Assembly (NCBI GenBank): GCA_045636545.1
Contig: JAZTXR010000007.1
Span: 15,761-79,760, forward strand
Length of the DNA: 64,000 bases
From: HGM04593 sp045636545
Lineage (GTDB): Bacteria; Bacteroidota; Bacteroidia; Bacteroidales; Bacteroidaceae
Direction: 5' to 3'
Part shown: in pieces, positions 34,458-42,961 of the stretch
How the letters are laid out: each line of letters begins with the position of its first letter
Position numbering within the stretch: position 1 is the first letter of the stretch
Made by a program: the position numbers and the translations under genes
The notes under the pieces: generated by a model
What the model was told of the DNA's origin: nothing
What the model saw: the letters and a program-made list of their open reading frames with translations, nothing else
Databases searched by the model: none

Positions 34458-36340
34458 CTTGCAATCTCAAGGTTCAGCTCCTGGCGGAGTTTCTCTACAA
34501 GCGGGTTCTTTTCAACCAGCATTGCATATTGCTTGCTTTTGTCGCTGACGTGTCGCTCAATGACGACTTTGTTCACGACAATTCTCATCTTCATTACTGT
34601 GTTTCCCAGAAATGGAGCCATTCCTTCGCAGATACGCTTCCCCTCGCTGGTGAAGAGGTCTGCGGCCATCTGGTTGTCTACGGAGATTACAAAGCTCTCA
34701 TTTCCCTCAACCTTTGGTGACATGATTTTCATTCTGTCGGCAAGAGCTCTTTCGTTCTCGGGTAACAACAAGGCGAACGATGTCCAAGCCTGTGCAACGG
34801 TGGCATCTGTTATTGTGTCAGTGTTAGGAGCTGGTGGCGTGACTGCCGGTTTGACCTCTTCGGCTTTGACGGTCTCTGCGGGTGCCGGCTCGTTTTGTAC
34901 GGCTGTTTCTATGACGGTCCTTGATTTCTTGAACATTCTGCCAAGGCTTCCCCCGCCTTCACTTCTTGTCTTTAATTCTGCTGGCCTTCCTTGTTGTACG
35001 CCCTGTACCGGATGTCCTGTCTGTGACTGTGTCGGCGCAGGAGTGCTTGGTTGTGGAGTGGCGTTGGGTGTGGCAACGCTGTATGCAGTCTGTTGCGCGG
35101 TGTTGCCGATGCTCTTTTGCGTCTCTTGCGGGGTGGGGACGGGCTGTGTCGTCTTAACCGTTTGTTCCTTTGTTGTCTCCTGTGTTATCTTGTTGAATAT
35201 GGGTTTTAATATCTTAGGGCGGCGCCCCCCGCCATCGTCGCTGTCACTGTCGCCCATCTGCGAAAGTTCGATGAGTGTGAGCTCCACCTGCAGGCGCTTG
35301 TTGCGGCTGGTCCTGTAGTTGAGGCTGCAGTTGCTGCATAGCCTGATGGCGTTGAACAACATCTTGGGTGTGCATCTGCGAGCCTGTTCTGCATATCTGC
35401 TACGCAGTTCGGGACTGCCTTCAAACAGTTCTCCGGTGGCGTCATCGCTGTTTACCAGGAGGTCCCTGAAGTGTGATGCTGCGCCTTCGATGAATATATT
35501 GCCCTCGAAACCTTTGTTTAGAACGCTGTTGAAGAGGAGCAGGCATTGTGCTGTATTCTTCTCGAGTATGAAGTCGGTCAATCTGAAGTAATATTCATAG
35601 TCAAGTACATTGAGGCTCTCTATTACCTTGCTGTAGGTAAGGTCGCTCTGTGTGAAGCTTGCCATCTGGTCGAACAGTGAGAGTGCATCGCGCATACAGC
35701 CGTCCGATTTCTGCGCTATTATGCGCAGAGCCTCGTATTCATAATTGATACCTTCTTTCTCGGCAATGCCTTTCAGGTGCGCTATGATGTCAGCAGCCTC
35801 AATTCGCGTAAAATCGTATATCTGGCAGCGTGAAAGGATTGTTGGTATAATCTTGTGTTTCTCGGTTGTGGCGAGGATGAAGATGGCGTGCGCAGGTGGC
35901 TCCTCCAAGGTTTTAAGGAATGCGTTGAAGGCTGCCTGTGTAAGCATGTGTACCTCGTCGATGATGTATACCTTGTATTTGCCTACCTGGGGCGGAATGC
36001 GCACCTGTTCGTTCAATGAACGTATGTCATCGACCGAGTTGTTGCTCGCAGCATCAAGCTCATAAATCGAGTATGAGCGCTGCTGGTTGAATGATTGGCA
36101 CGATTCGCACTGGTTGCAGGGTTCGCCATTTTCGGTGGGGTTGGTGCAGTTTATCGTCTTGGCAAATATTCGTGCACAGGTTGTCTTTCCCACACCACGC
36201 GGTCCACAGAATAGGAATGCATGCGCCAGTCTGCCGCTGTGGATGGCGTTTTTCAGTGTCGTGGTGAGTGATTTTTGTGCAACTACCGACTCGAAAGTGT
36301 CGGGGCGGTATTTTCTTGCCGAAACTATGTAGTTCTCCAT
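34454..36340 (-). CDS. dnaX: DNA polymerase III subunit gamma/tau
   Basis: A 628-residue clamp-loader subunit. N-terminal AAA+ domain with YRPDTFESVVAQ, Walker A CGPRGVGKTTCARI (~45-58), zinc-binding cysteines CTNPTENGEPCNQCESC (~65-81), IIDEVHML and the sensor LATTEKHKI. After about residue 370 comes a Pro/Gln/Thr-rich linker (about 365-490) and a short conserved C-terminal domain. It organises the replisome and loads the sliding clamp. A promoter lies 60-90 bp upstream. Confidence 0.95.
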   Translation of the reverse strand: MENYIVSARKYRPDTFESVVAQKSLTTTLKNAIHSGRLAHAFLFCGPRGVGKTTCARIFAKTINCTNPTENGEPCNQCESCQSFNQQRSYSIYELDAASNNSVDDIRSLNEQVRIPPQVGKYKVYIIDEVHMLTQAAFNAFLKTLEEPPAHAIFILATTEKHKIIPTILSRCQIYDFTRIEAADIIAHLKGIAEKEGINYEYEALRIIAQKSDGCMRDALSLFDQMASFTQSDLTYSKVIESLNVLDYEYYFRLTDFILEKNTAQCLLLFNSVLNKGFEGNIFIEGAASHFRDLLVNSDDATGELFEGSPELRSRYAEQARRCTPKMLFNAIRLCSNCSLNYRTSRNKRLQVELTLIELSQMGDSDSDDGGGRRPKILKPIFNKITQETTKEQTVKTTQPVPTPQETQKSIGNTAQQTAYSVATPNATPQPSTPAPTQSQTGHPVQGVQQGRPAELKTRSEGGGSLGRMFKKSRTVIETAVQNEPAPAETVKAEEVKPAVTPPAPNTDTITDATVAQAWTSFALLLPENERALADRMKIMSPKVEGNESFVISVDNQMAADLFTSEGKRICEGMAPFLGNTVMKMRIVVNKVVIERHVSDKSKQYAMLVEKNPLVEKLRQELNLEIAR

Positions 36341-36399
36341 CTTCTTCTTTTATAAATTGGTTTAAAGTGCGCCCTGCTCATGTCTGTTTTGGGCTAACG

Positions 36400-36430
36400 C
36401 AAAGATAATGAAAATAGGCCGTCGGGCAAA
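36400..36430 (-). promoter_or_regulatory. Putative dnaX promoter
   Basis: On the minus strand TATCTTTG (36400-36407) and TTTG (36427-36430) with a 19-nt spacer give a full Bacteroidota promoter. Start point near 36393, about 53 nt before the dnaX ATG. Confidence 0.75.
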
Positions 36431-36500
36431 GCAAGAGTTCTGTTTTTTATTGCAGCGGAAATAACTTTTCTTCTATCCTTTTTTATTGCTGTGTTTTGTT

Positions 36501-36580
36501 TATCTTTGCAATAGTGATAGCGAAGTTAGGCTGCGCTTGTTGAAAAAACAGGTTTTATTCACTCGCTTGCACTATCTTTG
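36501..36580 (+). promoter_or_regulatory. Two -7 elements upstream of the ftsB-like gene
   Basis: TATCTTTG occurs twice, at 36501-36508 and 36573-36580, both exact TAnnTTTG boxes followed by GCAAT. The second predicts a start only ~12 nt before the ATG at 36599. Neither has an exact TTTG at the -33 spacing. The two copies share the longer string TATCTTTGCAATA. Confidence 0.5.
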
Positions 36581-36598
36581 CAATAAATAAACTTTGCT

Positions 36599-36907
36599 AT
36601 GCATTTGATTTTGGATAAACTGAAAGCTCTTGGCCGTTGGATTGTCGGTCACAAGTATCTTTTTGTCACTGTCGTATTCCTTGTGATTATCGTTGTTGTT
36701 GATGACAACAATATGATAAGCCATATCAGGAATAATGCGGTCATTTCTGAGCTGAATGATGAGATAAAGGTAATGGAAGCCGACTCGGCAGAGATTCAGG
36801 CAAAACTGAAACTGTATACCGATGGTGACTTGAGTGTCATTGAGGATGTGGCGCGTGAGCAGGGACTGATAAAGGAAAATGAGGATATATATATAATAAA
36901 GGAGTGA
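36599..36907 (+). CDS. FtsB/DivIC-like septum formation initiator
   Basis: A 102-residue single-span membrane protein: short cytoplasmic N-terminus, one hydrophobic helix (about 20-36, YLFVTVVFLVIIVVV), then a coiled-coil segment (SELNDEIKVMEADSAEIQAK) and the typical end DLSVIEDVAREQGLIKENED. This layout is that of FtsB/DivIC, which links FtsL and FtsQ in the divisome. It is followed by a small membrane protein with a GTGA overlap. Confidence 0.85.
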   Translation: MHLILDKLKALGRWIVGHKYLFVTVVFLVIIVVVDDNNMISHIRNNAVISELNDEIKVMEADSAEIQAKLKLYTDGDLSVIEDVAREQGLIKENEDIYIIKE

Positions 36908-37254
36908 AACGTTTTTTTCTATTGTTGAATTATGCAGGCGCCTTTGCGCTTTTGGCCGGGTTGGTGATGCGTATGTTTCTCCCGGAGTTTTACGCAATGG
37001 TGTATATTTGTGGGGCGGCACTCTTTGTCGTGACACAGTTTTTGTTGCGCCCCCGTTATGACAATCCTGTGATGCGTCGTCTTGTTGCCCAGCAACAACT
37101 GGCGGGGCTTCTGTTGCTGGGTGCCGGTGTACTTATGTTTACCCATTATAGTAATGAATGGATAGTGGTATTGCTATGCGCTACTATAATGGAGGTCTAT
37201 ACGGTTTTCCGTCTCTCATACGAGGAGGCCAAACTGAATAAAGGCAAGAAGTGA
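36904..37254 (+). CDS. Small four-helix membrane protein, unknown function
   Basis: A 116-residue hydrophobic protein starting with GTG at 36904, overlapping the FtsB-like stop by 4 bp. Four likely membrane helices: about 5-24, 29-48, 62-80 and 84-101, with basic loops (RPRYDNPVMRR). I do not recognise a named family, though similar small proteins commonly follow the FtsB-like gene in Bacteroidales. Translational coupling suggests a cell-envelope role. The stop lies inside the shared terminator. Confidence 0.7.
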   Translation: MKRFFLLLNYAGAFALLAGLVMRMFLPEFYAMVYICGAALFVVTQFLLRPRYDNPVMRRLVAQQQLAGLLLLGAGVLMFTHYSNEWIVVLLCATIMEVYTVFRLSYEEAKLNKGKK

Positions 37255-37276
37255 CAGCGCGCGCTGTCACTTCTTG
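37245..37276. terminator. Bidirectional terminator (32-bp perfect palindrome)
   Basis: A perfect palindrome with 16-bp arms (CAAGAAGTGACAGCGC and its complement) and no loop bases. It includes the stop codon of the upstream plus-strand gene (37252-37254) and lies 1 bp from the end of the convergent LysM gene, so it can serve both. Confidence 0.85.
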
Positions 37277-37277
37277 T

Positions 37278-38213
37278 TTATCTCAGCCTCACCACATCGC
37301 CAACTTTCAGCGTTGTATAGCTCACAAACTGCGGGTTCATCTTGTATAGTGCTTTCAGTTTGATTCCATAGATTTGTGATATCCTGTAGAGGCTTTCGCC
37401 GCTCTTGGTCGTGTGGAAGTCATATCCTTTGGCAGCCTTGCTGTTCTTGCTTTTGAGGTAGATTATGTCGCCTTCCTTGATGTTGTATTTCTTGTATAGG
37501 TCATTGTACTTGCGTATCTTGCGTTTAGACAATCCCAACTGTGAGGAGAGTGTGGCGAAGGTGTCGCCGGCATCTGCAATTATGTATGGCAGTCCGTTGG
37601 CCATGAGTATCTCCTTGGATGATGCCGGGGTGGTGTGCTGCTGCTTGTCTATGCCTGCTCTTCTTTGGTTTCTCCTTGCATCTGCAACGGAGTACCTGTC
37701 ATATTTGTGCAGTTCGTAACGCTCTATTATATCTATCAGTTTTCTGTCGTACTCCCTGTCTTCGGCGTAGTAGGCTTTTTTCAGTCCTTTTGCCCATCCT
37801 TTGTAGTCGGTGCGGTGTAGCTTGAAAAGTGCTTCGTACCTGCTGTTGCCGACAAGGAAAAGCGAGTGGTCCTCGTAGGATTTCTCGGCGTTCTTGTATA
37901 CGCGGAACTTGTGCCAATTGCCGTTGTCGAATGATGAATAGGTGCGGCCGTTCCATCTGCTGTCGGCCTTGATTCCAAAATGGTTGTTTGCTTCCGTGGC
38001 GAGTTTGCTCTTGCCGGCTCCGCTCTCAAGCAGTCCCTGCGCCAGCGTTATGCTTGCCGGGATACCGTGCTTTTCCATCTGCTCGACTGCTGTGGCTGAA
38101 TATTTTTGCACATATTTCTCACTGTCATTCAATCTTTTTTCCTGTGCTTGTGCGTGGTGGCTGCCGGCAAGAGCCAAAACGGCCACAAATAACATAGAAT
38201 ATACTCTTTTCAT
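37278..38213 (-). CDS. Secreted glucosaminidase with two LysM repeats
   Basis: A 311-residue exported protein with a signal peptide (residues 1-23, cleavage after AQA). The glucosaminidase/FlgJ-like domain spans about 30-170 (SITLAQGLLESGAGKSKLAT with catalytic Glu, NNHFGIK, and FRVYKNAEKSYEDHSLFL). Two LysM repeats follow at about 210-255 and 265-310 (YIIADAGDTFATLSSQLGLS and FHTTKSGESLYRISQIYGIK). It likely cleaves peptidoglycan at N-acetylglucosaminyl bonds in the periplasm during growth or division. Confidence 0.9.
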   Translation of the reverse strand: MKRVYSMLFVAVLALAGSHHAQAQEKRLNDSEKYVQKYSATAVEQMEKHGIPASITLAQGLLESGAGKSKLATEANNHFGIKADSRWNGRTYSSFDNGNWHKFRVYKNAEKSYEDHSLFLVGNSRYEALFKLHRTDYKGWAKGLKKAYYAEDREYDRKLIDIIERYELHKYDRYSVADARRNQRRAGIDKQQHTTPASSKEILMANGLPYIIADAGDTFATLSSQLGLSKRKIRKYNDLYKKYNIKEGDIIYLKSKNSKAAKGYDFHTTKSGESLYRISQIYGIKLKALYKMNPQFVSYTTLKVGDVVRLR

Positions 38214-38354
38214 TTTTCAATATTTCTTGTATGTGACTACAAAATAAGTGAATATATTGTTTTTACGCAAGATTTAGGCTAAATTCGCAAAAATAAATTG
38301 CGTGGATTTGTTTTATTGCAATAGAACGCGGTTGTTTATTAAAAAAACAGGTAT

Positions 38355-38837
38355 ATGAAAGAGATGGTAATAAATACGGTGGTAAAGGTGTGCTTGTATG
38401 ATGAGCTCGCGCCTGCCGACAAGGAGATAGTAGATGCTGCGCGTGCGGCAACAGCCAATAGCTATGCTGTCTATTCCAATTTTAATGTAGGCGCAGCCGT
38501 GCGCCTGGCTGACGGTACGGTTGTCTGCGGCACGAATCAGGAGAATGCAGCTTACCCATCGGGGCTTTGCGCCGAGCGCACAACGCTCTTTTGGGCAAAT
38601 TCGCAATATCCAATGCAGGCGGTGGAGGTGCTTGCCATTGCTGCGCGCACCGCGCAGGGTGAGCTTGAAAAACCCATTCCACCCTGTGGCGCTTGCCGTC
38701 AGGTAATTCTTGAGACCGAGAAACGTTTCAACAAGGCAATGCGCATAATACTTTATGGCGCCAAGGAGTGTTATATAATAGAGGATGGTGTGAAGGCGTT
38801 GCTGCCGCTCTCCTTTGATGCAGGTTTCCTTGAATGA
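38355..38837 (+). CDS. cdd: Cytidine deaminase
   Basis: A 160-residue zinc enzyme deaminating cytidine and deoxycytidine. Zinc and catalytic motifs are intact: CAERTTLF (Cys and Glu around 73-76) and PPCGACRQVILE (two zinc Cys). TNQENAAYPSG supplies the substrate-binding Asn-Glu. Length fits homotetrameric type. First of a three-gene run with a small phosphatase and ruvC, overlapping the next gene by 4 bp. Confidence 0.93.
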   Translation: MKEMVINTVVKVCLYDELAPADKEIVDAARAATANSYAVYSNFNVGAAVRLADGTVVCGTNQENAAYPSGLCAERTTLFWANSQYPMQAVEVLAIAARTAQGELEKPIPPCGACRQVILETEKRFNKAMRIILYGAKECYIIEDGVKALLPLSFDAGFLE

Positions 38838-39313
38838 CAAGTAACGGGATGAAGAAGATAATGTTCGTGTGCCACGGGAATATATGCCGTTCCCCAATGG
38901 CTGAATTCGTGATGAGGTCGCTTGCCGTGAAGGCGGGTGCTGAGCTACATATAGAATCCTCGGCTACCAGCCGCGAGGAGATTGGCAACGCCATATATCC
39001 CCCGGCTGCATGTACTCTTTCGCCGCATGGCATTGACAGTGAAGGACATCGGGCTCGTCAGTTCTGTGTTGGTGATTACAACACATTTGACATGGTCATA
39101 GTGATGGAGGACTATAACAGACGTAATCTTATGCGCCTTATCGGTTGCGACTGTGCCGGCAAGGTGTGGAAGTTGCTTGACTTTGTTGCCCCGGAGCCGC
39201 AGCCCTGTAGCGGTGTCGACATTTCGGACCCTTGGTATCATGGGGATTTTGAAAAGACCTACAAGGAGATTGAGTGTGGGTGCAAGGGGTTGTTGAAATA
39301 CTTGGGTTACTGA
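38834..39313 (+). CDS. Low-molecular-weight protein tyrosine phosphatase
   Basis: A 159-residue LMW-PTP. The catalytic P-loop CHGNICRSPMAEF (C-x5-R, near residue 14-20) and the general-acid DPWYHGD near 132 are present, along with the STSREEIGN-like Ser/Thr segment in the usual place. It starts at ATG 38834 overlapping cdd (ATGA); an internal ATG at 38849 would also leave a complete domain. Some relatives act on BY-kinases, but here the gene sits apart from the capsule locus. Confidence 0.92.
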   Translation: MTSNGMKKIMFVCHGNICRSPMAEFVMRSLAVKAGAELHIESSATSREEIGNAIYPPAACTLSPHGIDSEGHRARQFCVGDYNTFDMVIVMEDYNRRNLMRLIGCDCAGKVWKLLDFVAPEPQPCSGVDISDPWYHGDFEKTYKEIECGCKGLLKYLGY

Positions 39314-39314
39314 A

Positions 39315-39887
39315 ATGAAAAGCTCCACAGCGGCCTACGATAGGGTTATAATGGGTGTTGATCCAGGAACGAACATAATGGGATATGCCTTCATCGGTGT
39401 GAACGGGAATCGTGCACACCTCATCACCATGGGGGTTATCGACATGCGCAAATGCAAGGATATGTATATGAAACTGGGCGAAATCTTTGAGAGGGTGCAG
39501 GGGCTGATTGCATCCTTTTTGCCCGATGAACTAGCCATTGAAGCTCCGTTCTTTGGGAAGAACGTACAGAGTATGCTCAAGCTGGGTAGGGCGCAGGGTG
39601 TTGCAATAGCGGCAGCCATAAGCCGCCAGGTTCCCATACACGAGTATGCGCCGCTGAAAATAAAGATGGCGATAACGGGCAATGGCTCGGCATCGAAAGA
39701 ACAGGTGGCCGATATGTTGCGCCGTATGCTCAATATATCGAGCGATGAGATGCCTCAGTTTATGGATGCCACCGATGCACTTGGCGCGGCATTCTGTCAT
39801 TACCTGCAGAAAGGCAGGCCGGCGAGTGAGAAAAAATACTCCTCTTGGGCCGATTTCGTAAACAAGAATCCCGACAAAGTGAAGTGA
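39315..39887 (+). CDS. ruvC: Holliday junction resolvase RuvC
   Basis: A 190-residue endonuclease that cuts Holliday junctions with RuvAB. Catalytic acids are in GVDPGTNIMGYA (Asp16), LAIEAPFFGKN (Glu) and the C-terminal DATDALGAAFCHY. The Lys-rich region APLKIKMAITGNGSASKEQV matches the DNA-binding helix. A short C-terminal extension (SWADFVNKNPDKVK) beyond the usual end is encoded within the terminator hairpin. It starts 1 bp after the phosphatase gene. Confidence 0.94.
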   Translation: MKSSTAAYDRVIMGVDPGTNIMGYAFIGVNGNRAHLITMGVIDMRKCKDMYMKLGEIFERVQGLIASFLPDELAIEAPFFGKNVQSMLKLGRAQGVAIAAAISRQVPIHEYAPLKIKMAITGNGSASKEQVADMLRRMLNISSDEMPQFMDATDALGAAFCHYLQKGRPASEKKYSSWADFVNKNPDKVK

Positions 39888-39907
39888 GTCACTTGTCGGG
39901 ATTCTTG
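39863..39907 (+). terminator. ruvC terminator hairpin spanning the stop codon
   Basis: Arms CAAGAATCCCGACAA(A)GTGA and TCACTTGTCGGGATTCTTG pair over 19 bp with one bulged A and a 6-nt loop. The ruvC TGA lies in the left arm/loop. Followed by TTGAATACC without a T-run. Confidence 0.75.
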
Positions 39908-39920
39908 TTGAATACCGTAT

Positions 39921-40053
39921 GTCGATACGCCATTACTTGAACTGCGCTATCATCTGTAGCGCTGTGATTTTTTGTATTGACAATGCTCGCTTGCATTGCT
40001 CGCATTGTCGATACGCCATTACTTGAACTGCGCTATCATCTGTAGCGCTGTGA
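39921..40053. repeat. 47-bp direct duplication of the ribH 3' end
   Basis: 39921-39967 and 40007-40053 are identical over 47 bp. The right copy is the last 34 bp of ribH plus stop and downstream bases; the left copy lies outside the gene, 39 bp away. The spacer holds an inverted repeat GACAATGC/GCATTGTC (39979-40009). Confidence 0.85.
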
Positions 40054-40501
40054 CGGCGCATTCATCACCTTTGTTGCCAAGGCGGCCGCCGCTACGCTCT
40101 TGGGCCTGCTGTAGGTTGTTTGTGGTGATGAGACCGAATATGACAGGCGTGTCATAATCTACGTTGAGTCTTGCAATACCAGCTGTCACTCCTTCGCAGA
40201 TGTAGTCGAAGTGTGGGGTGTCGCCCCTTATTACACAGCCTATTGCGATGACAGCATCGTAGTTTCCGCTCTTCACCATCTGCGATGCACCGAAAATGAG
40301 CTCGAAACTACCCGGAACGCTTGTTTGTGTTATGTCGCACTCCTCCACGCCGTTCTCAATGAGTGTCTTTACCGCACCATCACGCAATGCGTATGTGATT
40401 TCATCATTCCACTCGGCATATACGATGCCAATTCTGCGGCCTTTGCCATTTGCAACCTTCGAAGGGTCGTATGATGACAGGTTCTTGAGTTCTGTAGCCA
40501 T
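40019..40501 (-). CDS. ribH: 6,7-dimethyl-8-ribityllumazine synthase
   Basis: A 160-residue riboflavin-pathway enzyme condensing 5-amino-6-ribitylaminouracil with dihydroxybutanone phosphate. Conserved features are RIGIVYAEWNDEIT, TSVPGSFELIFGAS, AIGCVIRGDTPHFDYICEGV with the catalytic His, and VIFGLITTNNLQQAQERSGG. Full length. The 3' end is duplicated downstream. It is separated from the upstream TPR gene by a terminator, so it likely has its own promoter in the ~70-bp gap. Confidence 0.95.
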   Translation of the reverse strand: MATELKNLSSYDPSKVANGKGRRIGIVYAEWNDEITYALRDGAVKTLIENGVEECDITQTSVPGSFELIFGASQMVKSGNYDAVIAIGCVIRGDTPHFDYICEGVTAGIARLNVDYDTPVIFGLITTNNLQQAQERSGGRLGNKGDECAVTALQMIAQFK

Positions 40502-40515
40502 AATGTTGTGTCTAT

Positions 40516-40551
40516 TAAAAAAGGCTGTCCCGTTTTATTGCGACAGCCTTT
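40516..40551 (-). terminator. Rho-independent terminator of the TPR gene
   Basis: On the minus strand AAAGGCTGTC / GACAGCCTTT form a 10-bp stem with a 12-nt loop, running into TTTTTTA. Located 22 bp past the TPR gene stop. Confidence 0.88.
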
Positions 40552-40572
40552 GTGTATGATTCTATGATTTTA

Positions 40573-41235
40573 TTACTTCGCAGCGTTGATCTTCATCTCG
40601 GCCTCGCTTGTAACAGGCGAGGTGGGATACTCGTCCTTGATTCTGTTGTAGAGTTTCAGGGCCTCTGCGGTGTTGCCCTGCGCCTCGTACATTGCTGCAG
40701 CATCTCTCAGGCAAGCAGGTGTCACTGCAATATTGTTTGCCATTGTGGCAGCCTCAAGAACAAGCTCAAGTGCTTTCTTGTGGTCGCCAATCTGTGAATA
40801 GCAGTTGCCGAGAGTGTGCTTTGCCTTTGCTGCAATGATATTGTCATTGCCCTCGTATTCGTTGAGGTGCTTGATGGCCTCCTCAAACTGCTCCAACTGT
40901 GAATAAGCGATACCTGCGTAGAGGTTAGCCTTGTTTGCAGCGCTTGTGCCGTCGTATTTCTCAATGATTTCGAGAAGACCGATGTTGTAGTCATCGCCGT
41001 TCAACGCTGTCTCAAAGTCACCTTCGAACACTTTGTACTCGATGTTTGCAATGGCCAGGTTCGCCTCGCTGTTCTCTTTACTCTTGGGTGAGAAGATACC
41101 GAAAGCATTGAGTGCGGCGATTACGATGATTGCCAAAATAGCTCCAATGAATGCTTTCTTGTTCTTCAATACAAACTCTTCTGCTTTGCCCAATGCCTCA
41201 TCCGGTGCAATTGGTGTGTCGTTTTTCTTGCTCAT
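40573..41235 (-). CDS. Membrane-anchored TPR protein (YfgM-like)
   Basis: A 220-residue protein with one membrane helix (about 29-47, AFIGAILAIIVIAALNAFGI) and at least three tetratricopeptide-like repeats in the periplasmic or cytoplasmic C-terminal part (LYAGIAYSQLEQFEEAIKHL, LGNCYSQIGDHKKALELVLE, AAMYEAQGNTAEALKLYNRI). This resembles YfgM-type helper proteins of the Sec/chaperone network. The leader has AAGGAGG 20 bp before the ATG and a CAAAAATA (-7-like on minus strand) at 41299-41306. Confidence 0.78.
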   Translation of the reverse strand: MSKKNDTPIAPDEALGKAEEFVLKNKKAFIGAILAIIVIAALNAFGIFSPKSKENSEANLAIANIEYKVFEGDFETALNGDDYNIGLLEIIEKYDGTSAANKANLYAGIAYSQLEQFEEAIKHLNEYEGNDNIIAAKAKHTLGNCYSQIGDHKKALELVLEAATMANNIAVTPACLRDAAAMYEAQGNTAEALKLYNRIKDEYPTSPVTSEAEMKINAAK

Positions 41236-41443
41236 AGTATTTAATTATTTTATTTTATTTTCTTTAAGGAGGTGCCTTATAGGCGCAATATCAGTGTGCA
41301 AAAATAAACAAAATATCTTTAGCTTGAAAATTATATGGCTTTTTTTTGCAATCAAATGGATTTAACGTGTCCGTTTGTGGTTATCTTTGCATCAGGAAAT
41401 GAATATATGGCTGTTTCCGCGGTAAAATATCAACGTAAACTTG

Positions 41444-41451
41444 TATATTTG
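41444..41451 (+). promoter_or_regulatory. Putative -7 element for recF
   Basis: TATATTTG (exact TAnnTTTG) lies 40 bp before the recF ATG. Another exact match, TATCTTTG, is at 41382-41389. Neither has a clear TTTG at -33. Their position argues that the frame extension upstream of 41491 is not coding. Confidence 0.5.
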
Positions 41452-41490
41452 CAATGGAATAAGGAGCCGGAGGCTGTCAAACTGGATGAT

Positions 41491-42603
41491 ATGGAATTAC
41501 GAGGCATTTCGTTATTGAATTATAGAAACCTGCAGGAGGTGAACACGGAGCTCTCTCCTGGGATTAACTGTTTCATTGGCAGCAATGGGATGGGAAAGAC
41601 CAATCTGCTCGATGCGGTCTACTATCTCTCTTTCTGCAAGAGCGCGGTGAATGCTTCCGATTCGTCAAATATCATGCACGATGCACCTTTCTTTATGCTG
41701 CAAGGCAACTATTGTAGTGATGCTGGTATCGTGAGCGAGGTCTCTTGTGGTCTCAAGCGTGGCGAGAAGAAACAGTTCCGCAAGGATGGAAAATTGTATG
41801 AGCGCCTCTCGGACCATATCGGCACGGTGCCGCTTGTGATGGTGTCGCCTGCCGATAACGAACTCATTGCCGGCGGTAGTGAGGAGCGCCGTCGCTTCAT
41901 GGATGTCGTCATCTCGCAGTATGACAAGGAATACCTGCAGTCGCTCATACGCTACAACCGTGCGTTGCAGCAACGTAATGCCTTGTTGCGTGGCGAGCGT
42001 GAACCCGATTCCGAGATGCTTTCTCTTATTGAGGAGATGATGACCGAGGAGGCTCTTTCCATAAACAGATGCCGCCGGGGATTCATTGATGAACTGCTGC
42101 CGATATTCACAAAGTTCCACAATGCCATAACCGGGGGTAATGAGCCCGTGTCATTGAGCTACCGTTCGCATTTGAACGATGGTAATCTCGTCGGACTGTT
42201 GCGCACATCCAGGGCTGATGACCGCAGGCTCGGACACACCTCAAAAGGTGTACACCGTGACGAGCTTGTGATGCAACTGTGTGGTTATCCTCTAAGGCGT
42301 GAAGGGTCGCAGGGGCAGAACAAGACATTCCTTGTGGCTTTGAAGCTGGCACAATATGATTTCCTGCGTGCCAAGGGTGGCGAGATGCCGTTGCTGCTGC
42401 TCGATGATATCTTTGACAAGCTCGACAGCCGCAGGGTGGAGCAGATAATCTCTCTCGTTGCGGGTGATGATTTCGGTCAGATATTCATTACCGATGTGAA
42501 CCGCGAACATATTGATGGTATTCTGGAGCAGATAGACGGTGCTTACAGATTGTTTGAAGTTGAATATGGCTGTGTCAGCATGTTGAAAGAGAAGATTCAA
42601 TGA
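41491..42603 (+). CDS. recF: DNA replication and repair protein RecF
   Basis: A 370-residue SMC-like ATPase that helps load RecA at gaps. The start MELRGISLLNYRNLQEVNTE is canonical; the open frame extends 52 codons upstream but across promoter-like DNA. Walker A GSNGMGKTNLL at about 30-40, signature segment SQGQNKTFLVALKLAQ and Walker B PLLLLDDIFDKLD near the C-terminus are all present. It overlaps the DUF721 gene by 4 bp (ATGA). Confidence 0.93.
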   Translation: MELRGISLLNYRNLQEVNTELSPGINCFIGSNGMGKTNLLDAVYYLSFCKSAVNASDSSNIMHDAPFFMLQGNYCSDAGIVSEVSCGLKRGEKKQFRKDGKLYERLSDHIGTVPLVMVSPADNELIAGGSEERRRFMDVVISQYDKEYLQSLIRYNRALQQRNALLRGEREPDSEMLSLIEEMMTEEALSINRCRRGFIDELLPIFTKFHNAITGGNEPVSLSYRSHLNDGNLVGLLRTSRADDRRLGHTSKGVHRDELVMQLCGYPLRREGSQGQNKTFLVALKLAQYDFLRAKGGEMPLLLLDDIFDKLDSRRVEQIISLVAGDDFGQIFITDVNREHIDGILEQIDGAYRLFEVEYGCVSMLKEKIQ

Positions 42604-42890
42604 AACGGGGAGAGACAAAATCCATAGCGGAACTGGTGCGTGTGATGTGTCGCGAAGAGGGACTTGAGACACCGCTCAATGAGTATCGCCTGATTAATGC
42701 GTGGTCACAGGTGCTTGGTCCGGCAGTACAATCATATACCAAGGATTTGAAGATATACAACCAGGTGCTTTTTGTGACATTGACTTCGTCGGTGTTGCGT
42801 CAGGAACTGCTGATGAACCGCAAGGCGCTCGTGCGCAAGCTTAACGGGCACGTAAAGGCTCAAGTGATAACGGATATTGTGTTCAGGTGA
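42600..42890 (+). CDS. DUF721 protein, DciA-like
   Basis: A 96-residue protein of the DUF721 family, whose better-studied members (DciA) assist loading of the replicative helicase. The sequence has the expected INAWSQVLGPAVQSYTKDLK and VLFVTLTSSVLRQELLMNRK segments of the KH-like fold. It is coupled to recF by ATGA overlap, the usual arrangement near replication genes in many bacteria. Role in helicase loading here is inferred from the family. Confidence 0.85.
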   Translation: MKRGETKSIAELVRVMCREEGLETPLNEYRLINAWSQVLGPAVQSYTKDLKIYNQVLFVTLTSSVLRQELLMNRKALVRKLNGHVKAQVITDIVFR

Positions 42891-42961
42891 ACATAATGGT
42901 TGCGTTGTGCTTTATTAGTTTGTGACAAAAAGGATTGATGGAACGATTAAAATAATATTTT

